This document shows, one piece after another, positions 8,924 to 17,906 of a stretch of DNA of 37,233 bases (the first letter of the stretch is position 1; the number at the start of each line of letters is the position of its first letter). The position numbers and the translations under genes were made by a program. Source of the stretch: Verrucomicrobiota bacterium (lineage in GTDB: Bacteria > Verrucomicrobiota > Verrucomicrobiia > Chthoniobacterales > UBA10450); NCBI GenBank assembly GCA_003219175.1, contig QHPU01000072.1, forward strand, positions 1-37,233. Reading direction: 5' to 3'. The notes below the pieces were generated by a model. That model ran no database searches. It saw nothing but the letters and a program-made list of their open reading frames with translations, and was not told the origin of the DNA.

Positions 8924-8929
8924 TATAAT
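8924..8929 (+). promoter_or_regulatory. Candidate -10 box TATAAT
   Basis: An exact TATAAT lies in an AT-rich patch of an otherwise GC-rich spacer, 79 bp ahead of the mannosyltransferase start. A five-bp-arm palindrome AGTAC/GTACT lies just upstream at 8898-8911. No convincing -35 box is seen at normal spacing, so this is a weak call. Confidence 0.2.
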
Positions 8930-9007
8930 ATGGGGGAAACTGTGCTGGAAGAGCCTTGCATTCCTCCGGCCCTTCCGTTTTCCTCTGCCCTTCCACAGGC
9001 GCGCGTT

Positions 9008-10234
9008 ATGAACCGGATCCCCGCTACGGCCAAAGCGCTTTGCGCCGGTTTCGTTGTCACCATCCTCCAGATCGTGGTCGCGATCTTTTTTCTCGCTCCT
9101 GAGGGCCCCTTCGAATACCGCTATCGCACACTCGTTCAACACGATAGTCACTGGTTCGCCAACATCGTCGACCGCGGTTATCAGACCATCGTCCCGCCTA
9201 TTTCCCACAAGATGATGGAAGTCTCCAATACCGGTTTTTTCCCCGCCTACCCTGCTCTTGCTTGGATATTGCACCGTGCTCTCGACCTCGACGCCGAAGA
9301 CGCCTTACTAATTACTGCCCAATTGGCGGCCTGGGGTTTCTGGAGCTATTTCTTTCTCTTCGGAGAACGTTGGAACCTCCCTTTCAGTTGGCAGTTTCTC
9401 GGCACCCTCGCCATTCTCTCTCATCCGGCCGCCTTCTTCCTCGTCGCGGGCTATTCGGAGTCACTGTTTTTAATGGCACTGATCGGCTTCCTTTACTGGA
9501 GTGCCGCTGAAACGCGACGCGCCCGGGTTCTGGCGGCGATCCACGGCATTGTCATGTCGGCAACCCGGATTGTCGGATTACCGTGCGCCCTGGCTCCGTT
9601 GATCAAAAAAATTTGGGAACTCGACGCAGCGAGTCTGAGGGATGTTCGCAACTGGCTGCCAAATTATGGTCGCGCCATCTTGCTCAGCGCCACGGCCATG
9701 CTCGGCGGGCTCGGGTTTTTCGTCTACTGCCAATTCTGCTGGGGGCATTGGGATATTTACATGCTGACGCAGCGGTTCGGCTGGGACATCCAACCCGATT
9801 ACCTCGCCATATTTAAACCATCAAGCTACCACTGGCTCCTGCCGGACCTGGCTAATCCCACTGAGATGAGCCAGATGGCGATGACGCTCGGCGGGCTAGT
9901 ACTGCTCGGAATGTTTGCCGCCGAATTTTTTTTCCCCAGGCAACGTCCAACCAATCGTTCTGTGCGCATCGTATTTTATTTTGTAGCTTTCGTTCTCTAT
10001 TTCCTCTCCGTCTCGGGCGTCGCTTGCGTCAATATGGAAAGTATGCTGCGATACGAGTTTTGTTTGCATCCGCTTATCGTGCTGGCGCTTTTGCATTATT
10101 TGCACAATCTTCCCTTCCGCTCGTGGCTGGGCCGAGCGACCGCGGTGACTGCAATCGCGTTGATCGGCGCGGCAGGGCTGGGCCTCGAAAGCTGGTACAT
10201 TTGGAATTTTACGCGAGGAAACTGGGTTGCCTGA
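9008..10234 (+). CDS. Polytopic GT-C glycosyltransferase, mannosyltransferase (PIG-V)-like
   Basis: Predicted integral membrane enzyme that uses a lipid-linked sugar donor. From ATG 9008 it has 408 residues with about ten hydrophobic segments. After the first segment comes a loop with [14 protein letters not shown], which matches the D-x-x-W/H pattern of PIG-V-like GT-C enzymes, followed by [15 protein letters not shown]. Upstream in-frame codons (to 8786) pass through a palindromic repeat and are very polar, so the longer start is rejected. ATG 8930 is possible but would put a TATAAT right at the start. The flavoprotein gene begins four bases after this stop, indicating translational coupling and a shared role in surface glycan synthesis. 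The acceptor is unknown. Confidence 0.75.
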   Translation: MNRIPATAKALCAGFVVTILQIVVAIFFLAPEGPFEYRYRTLVQHDSHWFANIVDRGYQTIVPPISHKMMEVSNTGFFPAYPALAWILHRALDLDAEDALLITAQLAAWGFWSYFFLFGERWNLPFSWQFLGTLAILSHPAAFFLVAGYSESLFLMALIGFLYWSAAETRRARVLAAIHGIVMSATRIVGLPCALAPLIKKIWELDAASLRDVRNWLPNYGRAILLSATAMLGGLGFFVYCQFCWGHWDIYMLTQRFGWDIQPDYLAIFKPSSYHWLLPDLANPTEMSQMAMTLGGLVLLGMFAAEFFFPRQRPTNRSVRIVFYFVAFVLYFLSVSGVACVNMESMLRYEFCLHPLIVLALLHYLHNLPFRSWLGRATAVTAIALIGAAGLGLESWYIWNFTRGNWVA

Positions 10235-10238
10235 ATTA

Positions 10239-11759
10239 ATGAAAACGAATGTCGCCATCATCGGTGCCGGCCCGGCCGGTCTGACCGCTGCCTATCTTTT
10301 GTCGAAGAATGAGGTCGATGTCACCGTGTTGGAAGCCGATCCGGTTTACGTCGGCGGCATTTCTCGCACCGCGACCTACAAGGGTTTCCATTTCGACATC
10401 GGCGGCCATCGTTTCTTCTCGAAGTCGAAAGAAGTGAATGACTTCTGGAGCGAGATCCTGCCAAACGACATGCTCGACCGGCCGCGCAGCTCGCGAATTT
10501 TTTACGGCGGAAAATTTTTCGCCTATCCACTACGGCCTTTTGAAGCATTGGTGAAACTCGGCCTGCTCAAATCCACGCTTTGTGTCTTGTCATGGTTGAA
10601 GGCGCGTCTTATGCCGGTCCGCGAACCGCGGAACTTCGAAGACTGGGTCAGCAACCAGTTCGGCAAACGGCTGTTCAATACTTTCTTCAAAAGTTATACC
10701 GAAAAGGTTTGGGGAATGAGTTGCCGGGAAATTTCGGCTGATTGGGCTGCGCAACGCATCAAGGGCTTGTCCTTGGGGAGCGCGATCAAGAACGCGCTCT
10801 TCCCGCACCGCCGTCCCCAAGACAGCTCCAAGGTGATCAAGACCCTGATTAATTCCTTCAAGTACCCACGGCGCGGACCGGGGATGATGTGGGAAATCTG
10901 CGCGGAGAAAACGACAGCGATGGGCGGCGTGATCCACATGGGTTGCCGTGTGATCCGTTGCGAATATGACGACGCTAACGGGACCTGGACCACGATTTAT
11001 CGCGATCAGGAAGGGACCGAATATGCACTTGAATCCGAGCACGTCATTTCCTCAGCGCCCATGCGGGAATTGATTAATGGTCTCGCGCCCGCTGTTTCCG
11101 AAGAAGCAGCGCGCGCGGCCGATTCCTTGAAATATCGCGATTTCCTCACCGTCATGTTGATCCTGAAAAACCGCGACGCTTTTCATGATAACTGGATCTA
11201 CATCCACGACCCGAGCGTGAAGGTCGGTCGCATCCAAAACTTCCGTTCCTGGTCGCCCGAAATGGTGCCCGATCCGGACAAGGCCTGTTACGGACTCGAG
11301 TATTTTTGTTTCGAACACGACGGGCTGTGGGATTCGAAAGACGACGACCTGATTGCGCTGGCCAAGCGCGAGCTCATCCAGATCGGTTTGGCGCATGAAG
11401 GCGATTTCCTCGATGGATGTGTCGTGCGTCAGAAAAAAGCCTATCCGGTTTATGACGATCACTACGCCGAGCATGTCGCGACGATTCGCGAAGAACTGGA
11501 CCGCCGTTACCCCAACCTCCATCTCGTCGGCCGTAACGGCATGCACAAGTACAACAACCAGGATCACGCCATGATGACGGCAATGCTTTGCGCCGAAAAT
11601 ATCATCGCCAACACCAAGCTTTACGATCTATGGCAGGTGAATCAGGACGCCGAGTATCATGAATCCGGCGACGCGCCTTCGGAGGAAACAGTGGGAACCG
11701 CCATCCGTCTCGTGCCGACGCGAGTAACTGGCACGCCCGAGCTCGCGCCCGAAGGTTAA
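10239..11759 (+). CDS. FAD-dependent oxidoreductase, UDP-galactopyranose mutase / protoporphyrinogen-oxidase-like
   Basis: A 506-residue flavoprotein. The N-terminal dinucleotide-binding motif [13 protein letters not shown] (residues about 8-20) is followed by VLEADP, whose acidic residue binds the ribose of FAD. GGISRT and [10 protein letters not shown] follow, the latter matching the GGHRFF/GPHIFH position of UDP-galactopyranose mutases. [14 protein letters not shown] and ENIIA near the C-terminus fit the same group. ATG 10239 is preferred over an in-frame TTG at 10227, which would overlap the preceding gene. Tight linkage with a GT-C enzyme suggests a nucleotide-sugar or lipid-linked-sugar role. 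The substrate cannot be read from sequence: amine oxidase-like or protoporphyrinogen-oxidase-like activity remains possible. Confidence 0.75.
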   Translation: MKTNVAIIGAGPAGLTAAYLLSKNEVDVTVLEADPVYVGGISRTATYKGFHFDIGGHRFFSKSKEVNDFWSEILPNDMLDRPRSSRIFYGGKFFAYPLRPFEALVKLGLLKSTLCVLSWLKARLMPVREPRNFEDWVSNQFGKRLFNTFFKSYTEKVWGMSCREISADWAAQRIKGLSLGSAIKNALFPHRRPQDSSKVIKTLINSFKYPRRGPGMMWEICAEKTTAMGGVIHMGCRVIRCEYDDANGTWTTIYRDQEGTEYALESEHVISSAPMRELINGLAPAVSEEAARAADSLKYRDFLTVMLILKNRDAFHDNWIYIHDPSVKVGRIQNFRSWSPEMVPDPDKACYGLEYFCFEHDGLWDSKDDDLIALAKRELIQIGLAHEGDFLDGCVVRQKKAYPVYDDHYAEHVATIREELDRRYPNLHLVGRNGMHKYNNQDHAMMTAMLCAENIIANTKLYDLWQVNQDAEYHESGDAPSEETVGTAIRLVPTRVTGTPELAPEG

Positions 11760-11774
11760 CCGGCGCTGCAGGCC

Positions 11775-12446
11775 GTGCTTCGATTCCAAATTTTTCAGGA
11801 CCGGACCGATGCGGGTCGGCAACTCACGGAGCAATTGCTGAGTTACGCCGGACGCGACGACGTCATTGTTCTCGGACTCCCGCGCGGCGGTGTCCCGGTC
11901 GCATTTGAGGTCGCGCAGCGGCTCGGTGTGCCCCTCGATGTTTTTGTCGTGCGCAAACTCGGCGTGCCGGGTCACGAAGAACTCGCCATGGGCGCGATTG
12001 CTCCCGGCGGCGTTCGCGTTCTGAACGAGGATGTGCTTTACGTCATCCCCGATGCGCAAGCGATCGTCGAGATGGTCACTGCGATTGAACGCGAGGAATT
12101 GGAACGGCGCGAGCGCAACTATCGCAACGATCGGCCCCCGCCTGAGCTCAAAGGTCGTACCGTCATTCTGATCGATGACGGACTTGCCACCGGCGCGACC
12201 ATGAGAGCAGCGGTAGCCGCGCTGCGTCAGCAAGGCGCCGCCAAAATTATCGTCGCCGTTCCAATCGGCGCGCCAATTACCTGTCAGGATTTGAAGACCG
12301 CTGCCGACGAAGTCATTTGCCTGCAAACCCCCGCCGCCTTCATCGGTGTCGGCCAATACTACGCAGATTTTTCCCAAACCACTGACGAAGAAGTGCGCGA
12401 GCTGCTCGCCGACTTGCCTTCAAAGGATCGAGAGGGCTCGACTTAA
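11775..12446 (+). CDS. Phosphoribosyltransferase-domain protein
   Basis: A 223-residue protein starting at GTG 11775, 15 bp after the flavoprotein stop. The type I PRTase PRPP loop VILIDDGLATGATM lies near residues 132-145. The N-terminal half has LGLPRGGVPVAFEVA and a conserved VVRKLGVPGHEELAMGAIA segment. That segment marks a family usually annotated simply as phosphoribosyltransferase, often next to erythromycin esterase or dienelactone hydrolase domains (none here). The base substrate is unknown. Seen: PRPP loop and family signature. Inferred: a nucleotide salvage or stress role. The short spacing suggests the same transcript as the genes upstream. Confidence 0.85.
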   Translation: MLRFQIFQDRTDAGRQLTEQLLSYAGRDDVIVLGLPRGGVPVAFEVAQRLGVPLDVFVVRKLGVPGHEELAMGAIAPGGVRVLNEDVLYVIPDAQAIVEMVTAIEREELERRERNYRNDRPPPELKGRTVILIDDGLATGATMRAAVAALRQQGAAKIIVAVPIGAPITCQDLKTAADEVICLQTPAAFIGVGQYYADFSQTTDEEVRELLADLPSKDREGST

Positions 12447-12569
12447 CGGCGCGTCACCGGGGTCTATTTTCTCACGTCTGTCGCTCGCGTTTCACCCCTC
12501 TTCGTGGTAAAGACTTAGACGGAATAACGAGTAACAAGGCGATGGGTGACAAGAAAAACAGGACTTCCA

Positions 12570-12600
12570 AATTCGATGTTGGCTGTTGGATGTTGAGCGT
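12570..12600. repeat. GATGTTG word repeat ahead of korB
   Basis: Words of the form GATGTTGG/CTGTTGG/GATGTTGAG follow one another, complementary in style to the tract before the GT5 gene at 7245-7281. Confidence 0.4.
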
Positions 12601-12607
12601 TTACCAC

Positions 12608-12624
12608 CGGTCCGGCTCGGACCG
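12608..12624. repeat. Palindrome CGGTCCG-GCT-CGGACCG
   Basis: Perfect seven-bp arms around GCT. Related to the AGTCCGAGCCGGACT palindromes at 20683, 24174 and 32853-32895. Confidence 0.5.
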
Positions 12625-12651
12625 TTTGCTTTCGAATTTAGCGCAACTCAC

Positions 12652-13590
12652 ATGAGCGTTTCTGTAACTACCACTGAGATTCCACCGAGGGAAAAGTTAA
12701 CCAAAAAGGCCATTACCGCCGATCATCCGACCTGGTGCCCTGGCTGCGGCGACTTCGCCGTCCTCGCTTCCTTCTACAAAGTCCTCGAGAAACGCCAGCT
12801 CGATCACGAAAAGATCGTCACTCTGGCCGGCATCGGTTGTTCATCGCGTTTTCCTTATTTCGTTAACGGCCACGGCGCCCATTTCATTCACGGCCGTGCC
12901 GTTCCGCTCGCGACTGGCATCAGTCTTGCCCGGCCCGATCTGCACGTCTTTCTCTTCGGGGGCGACGGCGATGGGTTTTCCATCGGCGGGAATCATCTCG
13001 ATCACGGCGCGCGCAAAAATATTAACCTCACCTATTTCATCATGGACAACTTCGTTTACGGCCTGACGAAGAAACAGACGTCCCCCACCTCGCCGATCGG
13101 GTTCAAGAGCAAGACCGATCCGCAGGGCGCGATCGATCAACCGGTCAACGCCATGAAAAAACTGATCGCATCCGGGGCCACCTTTGTCGCCAGGACTCAC
13201 GCCACGCAGGTCAATCACATGATGCAGATGATCGAGCGCGCAATGGATCATCCGGGTTTTTCTGTCATCGAATGCTTGAGTGAGTGCGTTGAATTTTTCC
13301 CCGGCGCCTTCGATCCGGCCAATCCGCGCAAGGGCGGCGCCTTCGAGTTGATCCAGGAAAAGAAATGGGACAACACTTCCGAGGACGAACTCCGTCACGA
13401 CGTGACGGACGAGCTCGCCGCCTACAAACTGGCACAGCTCCCATTCCCCGGCGTCTTCGGCGTCTTCTACGAAACCGATCGTCCCACCAAGAACGCGTTG
13501 GAAAAAAAATGGATCGACAGCACGCGCGAAAAACTCGGCAGCGCCAACGATCAACAAATTCTCCAGAAAACCTTTGACCGAATGAAGTGA
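12652..13590 (+). CDS. korB: 2-oxoacid:ferredoxin oxidoreductase, beta subunit
   Basis: The beta subunit carries thiamine diphosphate and, with the alpha subunit KorA, oxidises a 2-oxoacid (typically 2-oxoglutarate) to the acyl-CoA while reducing ferredoxin. The 312-residue protein has HPTWCPGCGDFAVL near residues 25-40 and the TPP/Mg motif GGDGDGFSIGGNHLDH with a downstream MDNFVYGLTKKQTSPTSP, all typical of the KorB family. The start is ATG 12652; upstream in-frame codons cross a palindromic repeat. The alpha subunit is normally adjacent, yet the neighbours here are a phosphoribosyltransferase and pyrE, so korA must lie elsewhere. 2-oxoglutarate is the likeliest substrate, but pyruvate or branched-chain 2-oxoacids are not excluded. 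Confidence 0.92.
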   Translation: MSVSVTTTEIPPREKLTKKAITADHPTWCPGCGDFAVLASFYKVLEKRQLDHEKIVTLAGIGCSSRFPYFVNGHGAHFIHGRAVPLATGISLARPDLHVFLFGGDGDGFSIGGNHLDHGARKNINLTYFIMDNFVYGLTKKQTSPTSPIGFKSKTDPQGAIDQPVNAMKKLIASGATFVARTHATQVNHMMQMIERAMDHPGFSVIECLSECVEFFPGAFDPANPRKGGAFELIQEKKWDNTSEDELRHDVTDELAAYKLAQLPFPGVFGVFYETDRPTKNALEKKWIDSTREKLGSANDQQILQKTFDRMK

Positions 13591-13644
13591 TAACGCGCGC
13601 GAGGCGCGTTCATTTCTTCTATAGCGGCGGCCGTGTCCCTTTCC

Positions 13645-13763
13645 GGGGAGCGCAGGCTGCTAGCCTGCAGCTGCCGCAACATCAATCAAATGCGCCACGA
13701 TTAGTTGTTGCGAATAGTCTCGGCAAGCTGCCGAGACTTGCAGGCTGGCAGCCTGCGCTCCCC
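13645..13763. repeat. Nested inverted-repeat block between korB and pyrE
   Basis: A left arm at 13645-13668 (GGGGAGCGCAGGCTG...) and a right arm at 13740-13763 are reverse complements with one mismatch in 24. Each arm is itself palindromic (GCAGGCT-GCT-AGCCTGC and GCAGGCTG-G-CAGCCTGC). Between them is a nine-pair hairpin GTCTCGGCA-AGC-TGCCGAGAC at 13717-13737. Just before it, 13622-13637 is a half copy of the AGCGGCGGCCGTGTC element. Confidence 0.65.
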
Positions 13764-13850
13764 AGTCGACTCAGACCTCGCGTGAAACGCCAGTCTAGCT
13801 CGGAGCTTAATCGGCTTGCCAAGACAATCGCACTGCGGAATGAGAAGGTG

Positions 13851-14432
13851 ATGACGAGTTTGCCGGCCAAAGACCAACTCCGTGCCCTCCTCCAAAAAAA
13901 ATCCGTTTTTCACGGCGAATTCACTCTGGCTTCCGGCGCGAAGAGCGACTTTTACGTCGACGCCCGCGTCACCACTTTCGATCCACGCGGCGCCTGCCTC
14001 ATCGGCGAAGTCGGCTGGGCGTTGCTGAAACAAACCGCTACGAGGTTAAACAAAAACATCAAAGCTATCGGCGGCCTGACCCTCGGCGCCGATCCGATTG
14101 CGCTCAGCATCGGCATTGCCGCGCAGCGAGAGGATTCCTCCACCCCGCTCCAGGTTTTCACCGTTCGCAAAGCCGTCAAAGAACACGGCCGACAAAAACG
14201 GATCGAAGGAAATTTCTCGCCGGGCGATTCAGTCGTCGTCGTCGACGACGTCATAACCACCGGCGGCTCCACCATTCAGGCAATCGACGCGATCGAAGAA
14301 GCTGGTGGCCACGTCGCCTTCGTTCTGGTGCTGCTCGATCGACAGGAAGGTGGCCGCGAAAACATCGAGCAGCGCGGCCACAAAGTCGTTTCGATCTTCA
14401 CCCGCGCCGAGTTGGCGAACGCAAGCGGATGA
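13851..14432 (+). CDS. pyrE: Orotate phosphoribosyltransferase
   Basis: Converts orotate and PRPP to orotidine 5'-monophosphate in de novo pyrimidine synthesis. From ATG 13851 the protein has 193 residues, the usual length. FTLASGAKSDFYVDAR is the family N-terminal motif, GGLTLGADPIA follows, and the PRPP loop VVVVDDVITTGGST lies at residues 128-141. The open frame extends back to 13587, but that stretch is repeat-derived and is not counted. The TGA stop overlaps the ATG of the M13 peptidase gene (ATGA), so the two are probably translated from one message, a combination that looks incidental rather than functional. Confidence 0.95.
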   Translation: MTSLPAKDQLRALLQKKSVFHGEFTLASGAKSDFYVDARVTTFDPRGACLIGEVGWALLKQTATRLNKNIKAIGGLTLGADPIALSIGIAAQREDSSTPLQVFTVRKAVKEHGRQKRIEGNFSPGDSVVVVDDVITTGGSTIQAIDAIEEAGGHVAFVLVLLDRQEGGRENIEQRGHKVVSIFTRAELANASG

Positions 14433-16519
14433 AAAGACGCAACATCAAAAAGCTAGGTGGTATGCGGACGCGGCTTCTGGTGCGAATGATTCTGATGGCG
14501 GGGGTCGGGACCGCGTTCTGCGGAGAAACGCCACCATCGCAGAAAACGATCGAAATCAATCCAGCTTTTCGCAACCTCGCAGTGAAGCCGGGTGACGATT
14601 TCGAAGAATATGCCAACGGAGGCTGGCGAAAGACTGCTGAAATTCCCGCAGACCGCTCAAGCACCGGAGCTGCATTTGAGGTTTTTCAACGCGCCGAGCA
14701 GCGCACGGCTGAATTAATCCGCGGAATCGCCGCGGAACACCCGGAGCCCGGCACACCGCAGGAGATGATTGCGAATTATTATGCGGCCTTCATGGACACC
14801 GCCAATATCGAGAAACGCGGACTCGAACCGTTGAAAGACAAACTGCGCGAGATTGAACAGATCGAATCGAAAGGGGATCTGGCACGCGTACTCGGCAAAA
14901 ATCTTCGCGCGGACGTCGATCCGTTGAATGCGACAGAACTGTGGACGGAGAATTTATTCGGCCTGTGGGTGACCCAGGCCTTGAGCGAGCCCGATCGCAC
15001 CGTTCCTTATCTCCTCCAGGGCGGGCTCGGCATGCCAGACCGCGAGTATTACCTCTCGGACAAGCCGGAAATGGCGAAGCTGCGGACGGCGTACCAAAGC
15101 TACGTCGGCGAGGTCTTAAAACTGGCCGGTATGAGCGATCCGGCGGGACGCGCCGAGCGCATTATGGCGCTGGAAAAAAAGATGGCCGCGGTGCACGCCG
15201 ATCTCGTCGCGAGCCAGGATGTCCACAAGGCGAACAATCCGGCCACGATCGCCGATCTGAAATCAAACGCGCGTGGGCTCGATTGGCAGGTTTTTCTCGA
15301 GGCCGCTGGTTTGGACAAACAGCCGATGTTCATCATCTGGCAACCCGGCGCGATCAAAGGCTTGTCAGCCCTGGTCGTGAGCGAGCCGCTCCAGACCTGG
15401 AAGGAATGGCTGGCCTTCCACACGATCAACCGGTACGCCATCTATCTTCCGAAAAGCTATGACGATCTGCATTTCGGCTTTTATGGAAGGACACTCGAGG
15501 GGATTCCACAACAGCGCGAACGTTGGAAGCGCGCCATCGCCAGCGTCAACGCTGATCTCGGCGACGCCGCCGGTAAAATTTATGTCGCGAAATATTTCCC
15601 ACCTTCTTCCAAGGCTGCAGTGGAGGGGCTGGTTAACAATCTTCTCACCGCTTTTGATCGTCGCATCGACGGCCTGAGCTGGATGGCGCCGCCGACAAAG
15701 GCGCAGGCCAAAGCCAAGCTCAAAACTCTGCGCGTCGGTGTCGGTTACCCGGAGATATGGCGTGATTATTCCGGCCTGGTCATCCGGCGGGACGATCCGA
15801 CGGGCAACGCATGGCGTGCGGACGAATGGGAATACCATCATCAACTCGCCAAGATCGGTCGCCCGGTCGATCGCGGAGAATGGTGGATGACTCCGCAAAC
15901 GGTCAATGCCCTCAATCTTCCTCTCCAAAACGGACTCAACTTTGCCGCTGCAATTCTGGAGCAACCATTTTTCGATCCGAACGCCGATGCCGCGGCCAAC
16001 TACGGTGCTACCGGCGCTACTATTGGGCATGAGATCAGCCACAGCTTCGATAGTAGCGGCGCAGAATTTAATTCTGAAGGCAAGCTTGCGAACTGGTGGA
16101 CGCCGGAAGACGCAACCCATTTTAAGGCCGCCAGTGAGCGGTTAGTTGAGCAGTTCAACAACTATGAACCGTTGCCCGGCTTGCACATAAACGGGCAGCA
16201 AACGCTCAATGAAAATATCGCCGACGTCGCCGGCCTGGCGGCAGCGTACGATGCTTACAGGTTATCGCTTCATGGCAAGGAACTGCCTGTTGTCGACGGA
16301 CTGACCGGCGACCAGCGTTTCTTTCTGGCCTTTGCCCAAAGCTGGCGGCAGAAAATCCGCGACGAAGCCTTGCGCTCACAGATCATCACCAACGAGCACG
16401 CGCCCGATCGTGAGCGGGCCCAGACCGTGCGCAATATCGATGCCTGGTACGAAAGCTACCATGTGAAGCCCGAGCAAAAACTTTACCTCAAGCCCGAAGA
16501 ACGCGTCCGCATCTGGTAG
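14429..16519 (+). CDS. M13 family zinc metallopeptidase (neprilysin/PepO-like)
   Basis: Secreted or periplasmic endopeptidase of 696 residues, typical for family M13. A basic N-terminus and a hydrophobic stretch (LLVRMILMAGVGTAF) form a signal peptide; MRTRLL at 14462 is an alternative start. The M13 N-terminal lobe spans residues about 45-430. The catalytic lobe has the zinc site HEISH at residues 534-538 and ENIAD at 595-599, giving the third zinc ligand. The C-terminus ends in PEERVRIW, the conserved M13 tail that finishes in tryptophan. The usual NAYYxP substrate-binding motif reads NALNLPLQNG, so the tyrosines are lost, which is odd. The fold and zinc ligands are intact. The start overlaps the pyrE stop by four bases. 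Confidence 0.93.
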   Translation: MKRRNIKKLGGMRTRLLVRMILMAGVGTAFCGETPPSQKTIEINPAFRNLAVKPGDDFEEYANGGWRKTAEIPADRSSTGAAFEVFQRAEQRTAELIRGIAAEHPEPGTPQEMIANYYAAFMDTANIEKRGLEPLKDKLREIEQIESKGDLARVLGKNLRADVDPLNATELWTENLFGLWVTQALSEPDRTVPYLLQGGLGMPDREYYLSDKPEMAKLRTAYQSYVGEVLKLAGMSDPAGRAERIMALEKKMAAVHADLVASQDVHKANNPATIADLKSNARGLDWQVFLEAAGLDKQPMFIIWQPGAIKGLSALVVSEPLQTWKEWLAFHTINRYAIYLPKSYDDLHFGFYGRTLEGIPQQRERWKRAIASVNADLGDAAGKIYVAKYFPPSSKAAVEGLVNNLLTAFDRRIDGLSWMAPPTKAQAKAKLKTLRVGVGYPEIWRDYSGLVIRRDDPTGNAWRADEWEYHHQLAKIGRPVDRGEWWMTPQTVNALNLPLQNGLNFAAAILEQPFFDPNADAAANYGATGATIGHEISHSFDSSGAEFNSEGKLANWWTPEDATHFKAASERLVEQFNNYEPLPGLHINGQQTLNENIADVAGLAAAYDAYRLSLHGKELPVVDGLTGDQRFFLAFAQSWRQKIRDEALRSQIITNEHAPDRERAQTVRNIDAWYESYHVKPEQKLYLKPEERVRIW

Positions 16520-16599
16520 CGTGACCTGCGTTGCGCGCGCACCAAAGCGTTCCTAATCGCGCCGCTTTACGCATCCCCTTCTCCTTCCTCTGTTGCCCT

Positions 16600-17898
16600 T
16601 CACTCCAGCGCGTAGAGAAAGCCGTCCGTGCTACCGAAATAAACAACCCCCTTTGCTACCAGTGGAGATGAGAAGATCGCGCCGATGGCAAACTGCCGGT
16701 CGGCCGACACGAGCGGTGCTTCCCGCCAGGCGTCGAAGAACAGGAGCGGGACGTTAAATCTTCGTTCTGCCGTCAGGACCCAGTTGGCGTTTTGCTTGGA
16801 CTTCTCGGTCTGAAATTCCCAAAGCAACTCACCGGAGTTGCGGTCGCGTGCTTCCAGGGTGCCGTTCAAGACCCCGATAAAAACGACATCGTTGGTGACT
16901 GCGGGTGACGAGAACAAGTAGGCTTTGTCTTCTTTTTTCAAAATCGGCTTGCCGCTTCCCGCTTCCAACACGTGATAGAGACTGGAATCGGAAGTACCAA
17001 AATAGACCTTCGCATCTACCACCGCGGGAGAAGTGATGACCCAGCTTAGCGCGTTATCGAATTTCCATTTCTCTTTGCCCGTTGCAGCGTCGAGCGCGTA
17101 AAGCTGCGCGTCGCGACAGCCGGTATAGACCACGCCGTCAACGACCGCGGGCGAGGATTGGAAGCCGACCTGATTGTGAACCAGCGGATCCTCGCCAGCA
17201 TGATAACGCCACTTCTCTTTTCCGTTGGTCAGATCAACCGCGTAGAAATAACTGTCCCAACTACCGAAAAAGGCCACTCCATTCACGATCGCAGGAGATG
17301 CGTGCACAACATCGCCGGTCTTAAATTTCCAGCGCACCTCGCCCGAATTAGCGTTCAGCGAATAAAGATTTCCGTCGCCGCTGCCGAAGTAAACTGCGCC
17401 GTCCACCACCGCCGGACTGGAAAGAAAGACATCGAAGGCGTCGGCATAGGTTTGGGTTTTCGGTTGCCAACCATGCAGTCCTTTCGCTTCGAAACGGCGT
17501 TCCCCTTCCGTGGCAAATTTCCATTTCACCGCGCCGCTCTTCCCATCGAGCGCGTAGAATTTACCGTCGTAGCTGCCCACGTAAACTGTGCCGTGGTCAA
17601 TCGCTGGAGTGCAGGGCACCGGACCACGCGCGGCGGTCTTCCAAATCTGCCGCCCGCTCTCTGCATCTACCGCATAAACATTCCCATCATCACTTCCGAA
17701 GTAGATGATGTTCTCTTGCATCACCGGTGAACCCACCACGCGCGCGCCGGTGGGAAATTTCCACTTCACGCGATGGAACTCGCGCGGTGCGACGCCCGGG
17801 TATACGCCGGTGTGCGCGGCGTTGCCACGGAACATCGACTGGGCTTGGGCAGCGCTCGTTAAACACACGAACAGAAAAAGAAAGGCGGATGTCTTCAT
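16600..17898 (-). CDS. Secreted PQQ-type beta-propeller repeat protein
   Basis: A 432-residue protein with a clean signal peptide (MKTSAFLFLFVCLTSAAQAQ). It consists of about seven blades of the PQQ/YVTN type with recurring units such as VYAVDAESGRQIWKT, FYALDGKSGAVKWKF, LYSLNANSGEVRWKF, FYAVDLTNGKEKWRY and LYALDAATGKEKWKF. VVYFGS-type strands lie between them. The last unit ends FLYALE, which would close the propeller with the first blade. No quinoprotein dehydrogenase catalytic residues or cytochrome motif are evident, so it is more likely a binding or scaffold protein (BamB-like fold) than an enzyme. It lies eight bases downstream of a second secreted protein gene, so both are probably one operon. 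It converges with the M13 gene. Confidence 0.88.
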   Translation of the reverse strand: MKTSAFLFLFVCLTSAAQAQSMFRGNAAHTGVYPGVAPREFHRVKWKFPTGARVVGSPVMQENIIYFGSDDGNVYAVDAESGRQIWKTAARGPVPCTPAIDHGTVYVGSYDGKFYALDGKSGAVKWKFATEGERRFEAKGLHGWQPKTQTYADAFDVFLSSPAVVDGAVYFGSGDGNLYSLNANSGEVRWKFKTGDVVHASPAIVNGVAFFGSWDSYFYAVDLTNGKEKWRYHAGEDPLVHNQVGFQSSPAVVDGVVYTGCRDAQLYALDAATGKEKWKFDNALSWVITSPAVVDAKVYFGTSDSSLYHVLEAGSGKPILKKEDKAYLFSSPAVTNDVVFIGVLNGTLEARDRNSGELLWEFQTEKSKQNANWVLTAERRFNVPLLFFDAWREAPLVSADRQFAIGAIFSSPLVAKGVVYFGSTDGFLYALE

Positions 17899-17906
17899 AA
17901 AGCTCC

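Noticed and set aside
8786-9007. 74-residue N-terminal extension of the mannosyltransferase-like protein
   Set aside because: It crosses a perfect 23-bp palindrome and is highly polar with no relation to the family.
13587-13850. 88-codon N-terminal extension of pyrE
   Set aside because: The stretch is built from intergenic palindromes, and the protein from 13851 already has full family length.
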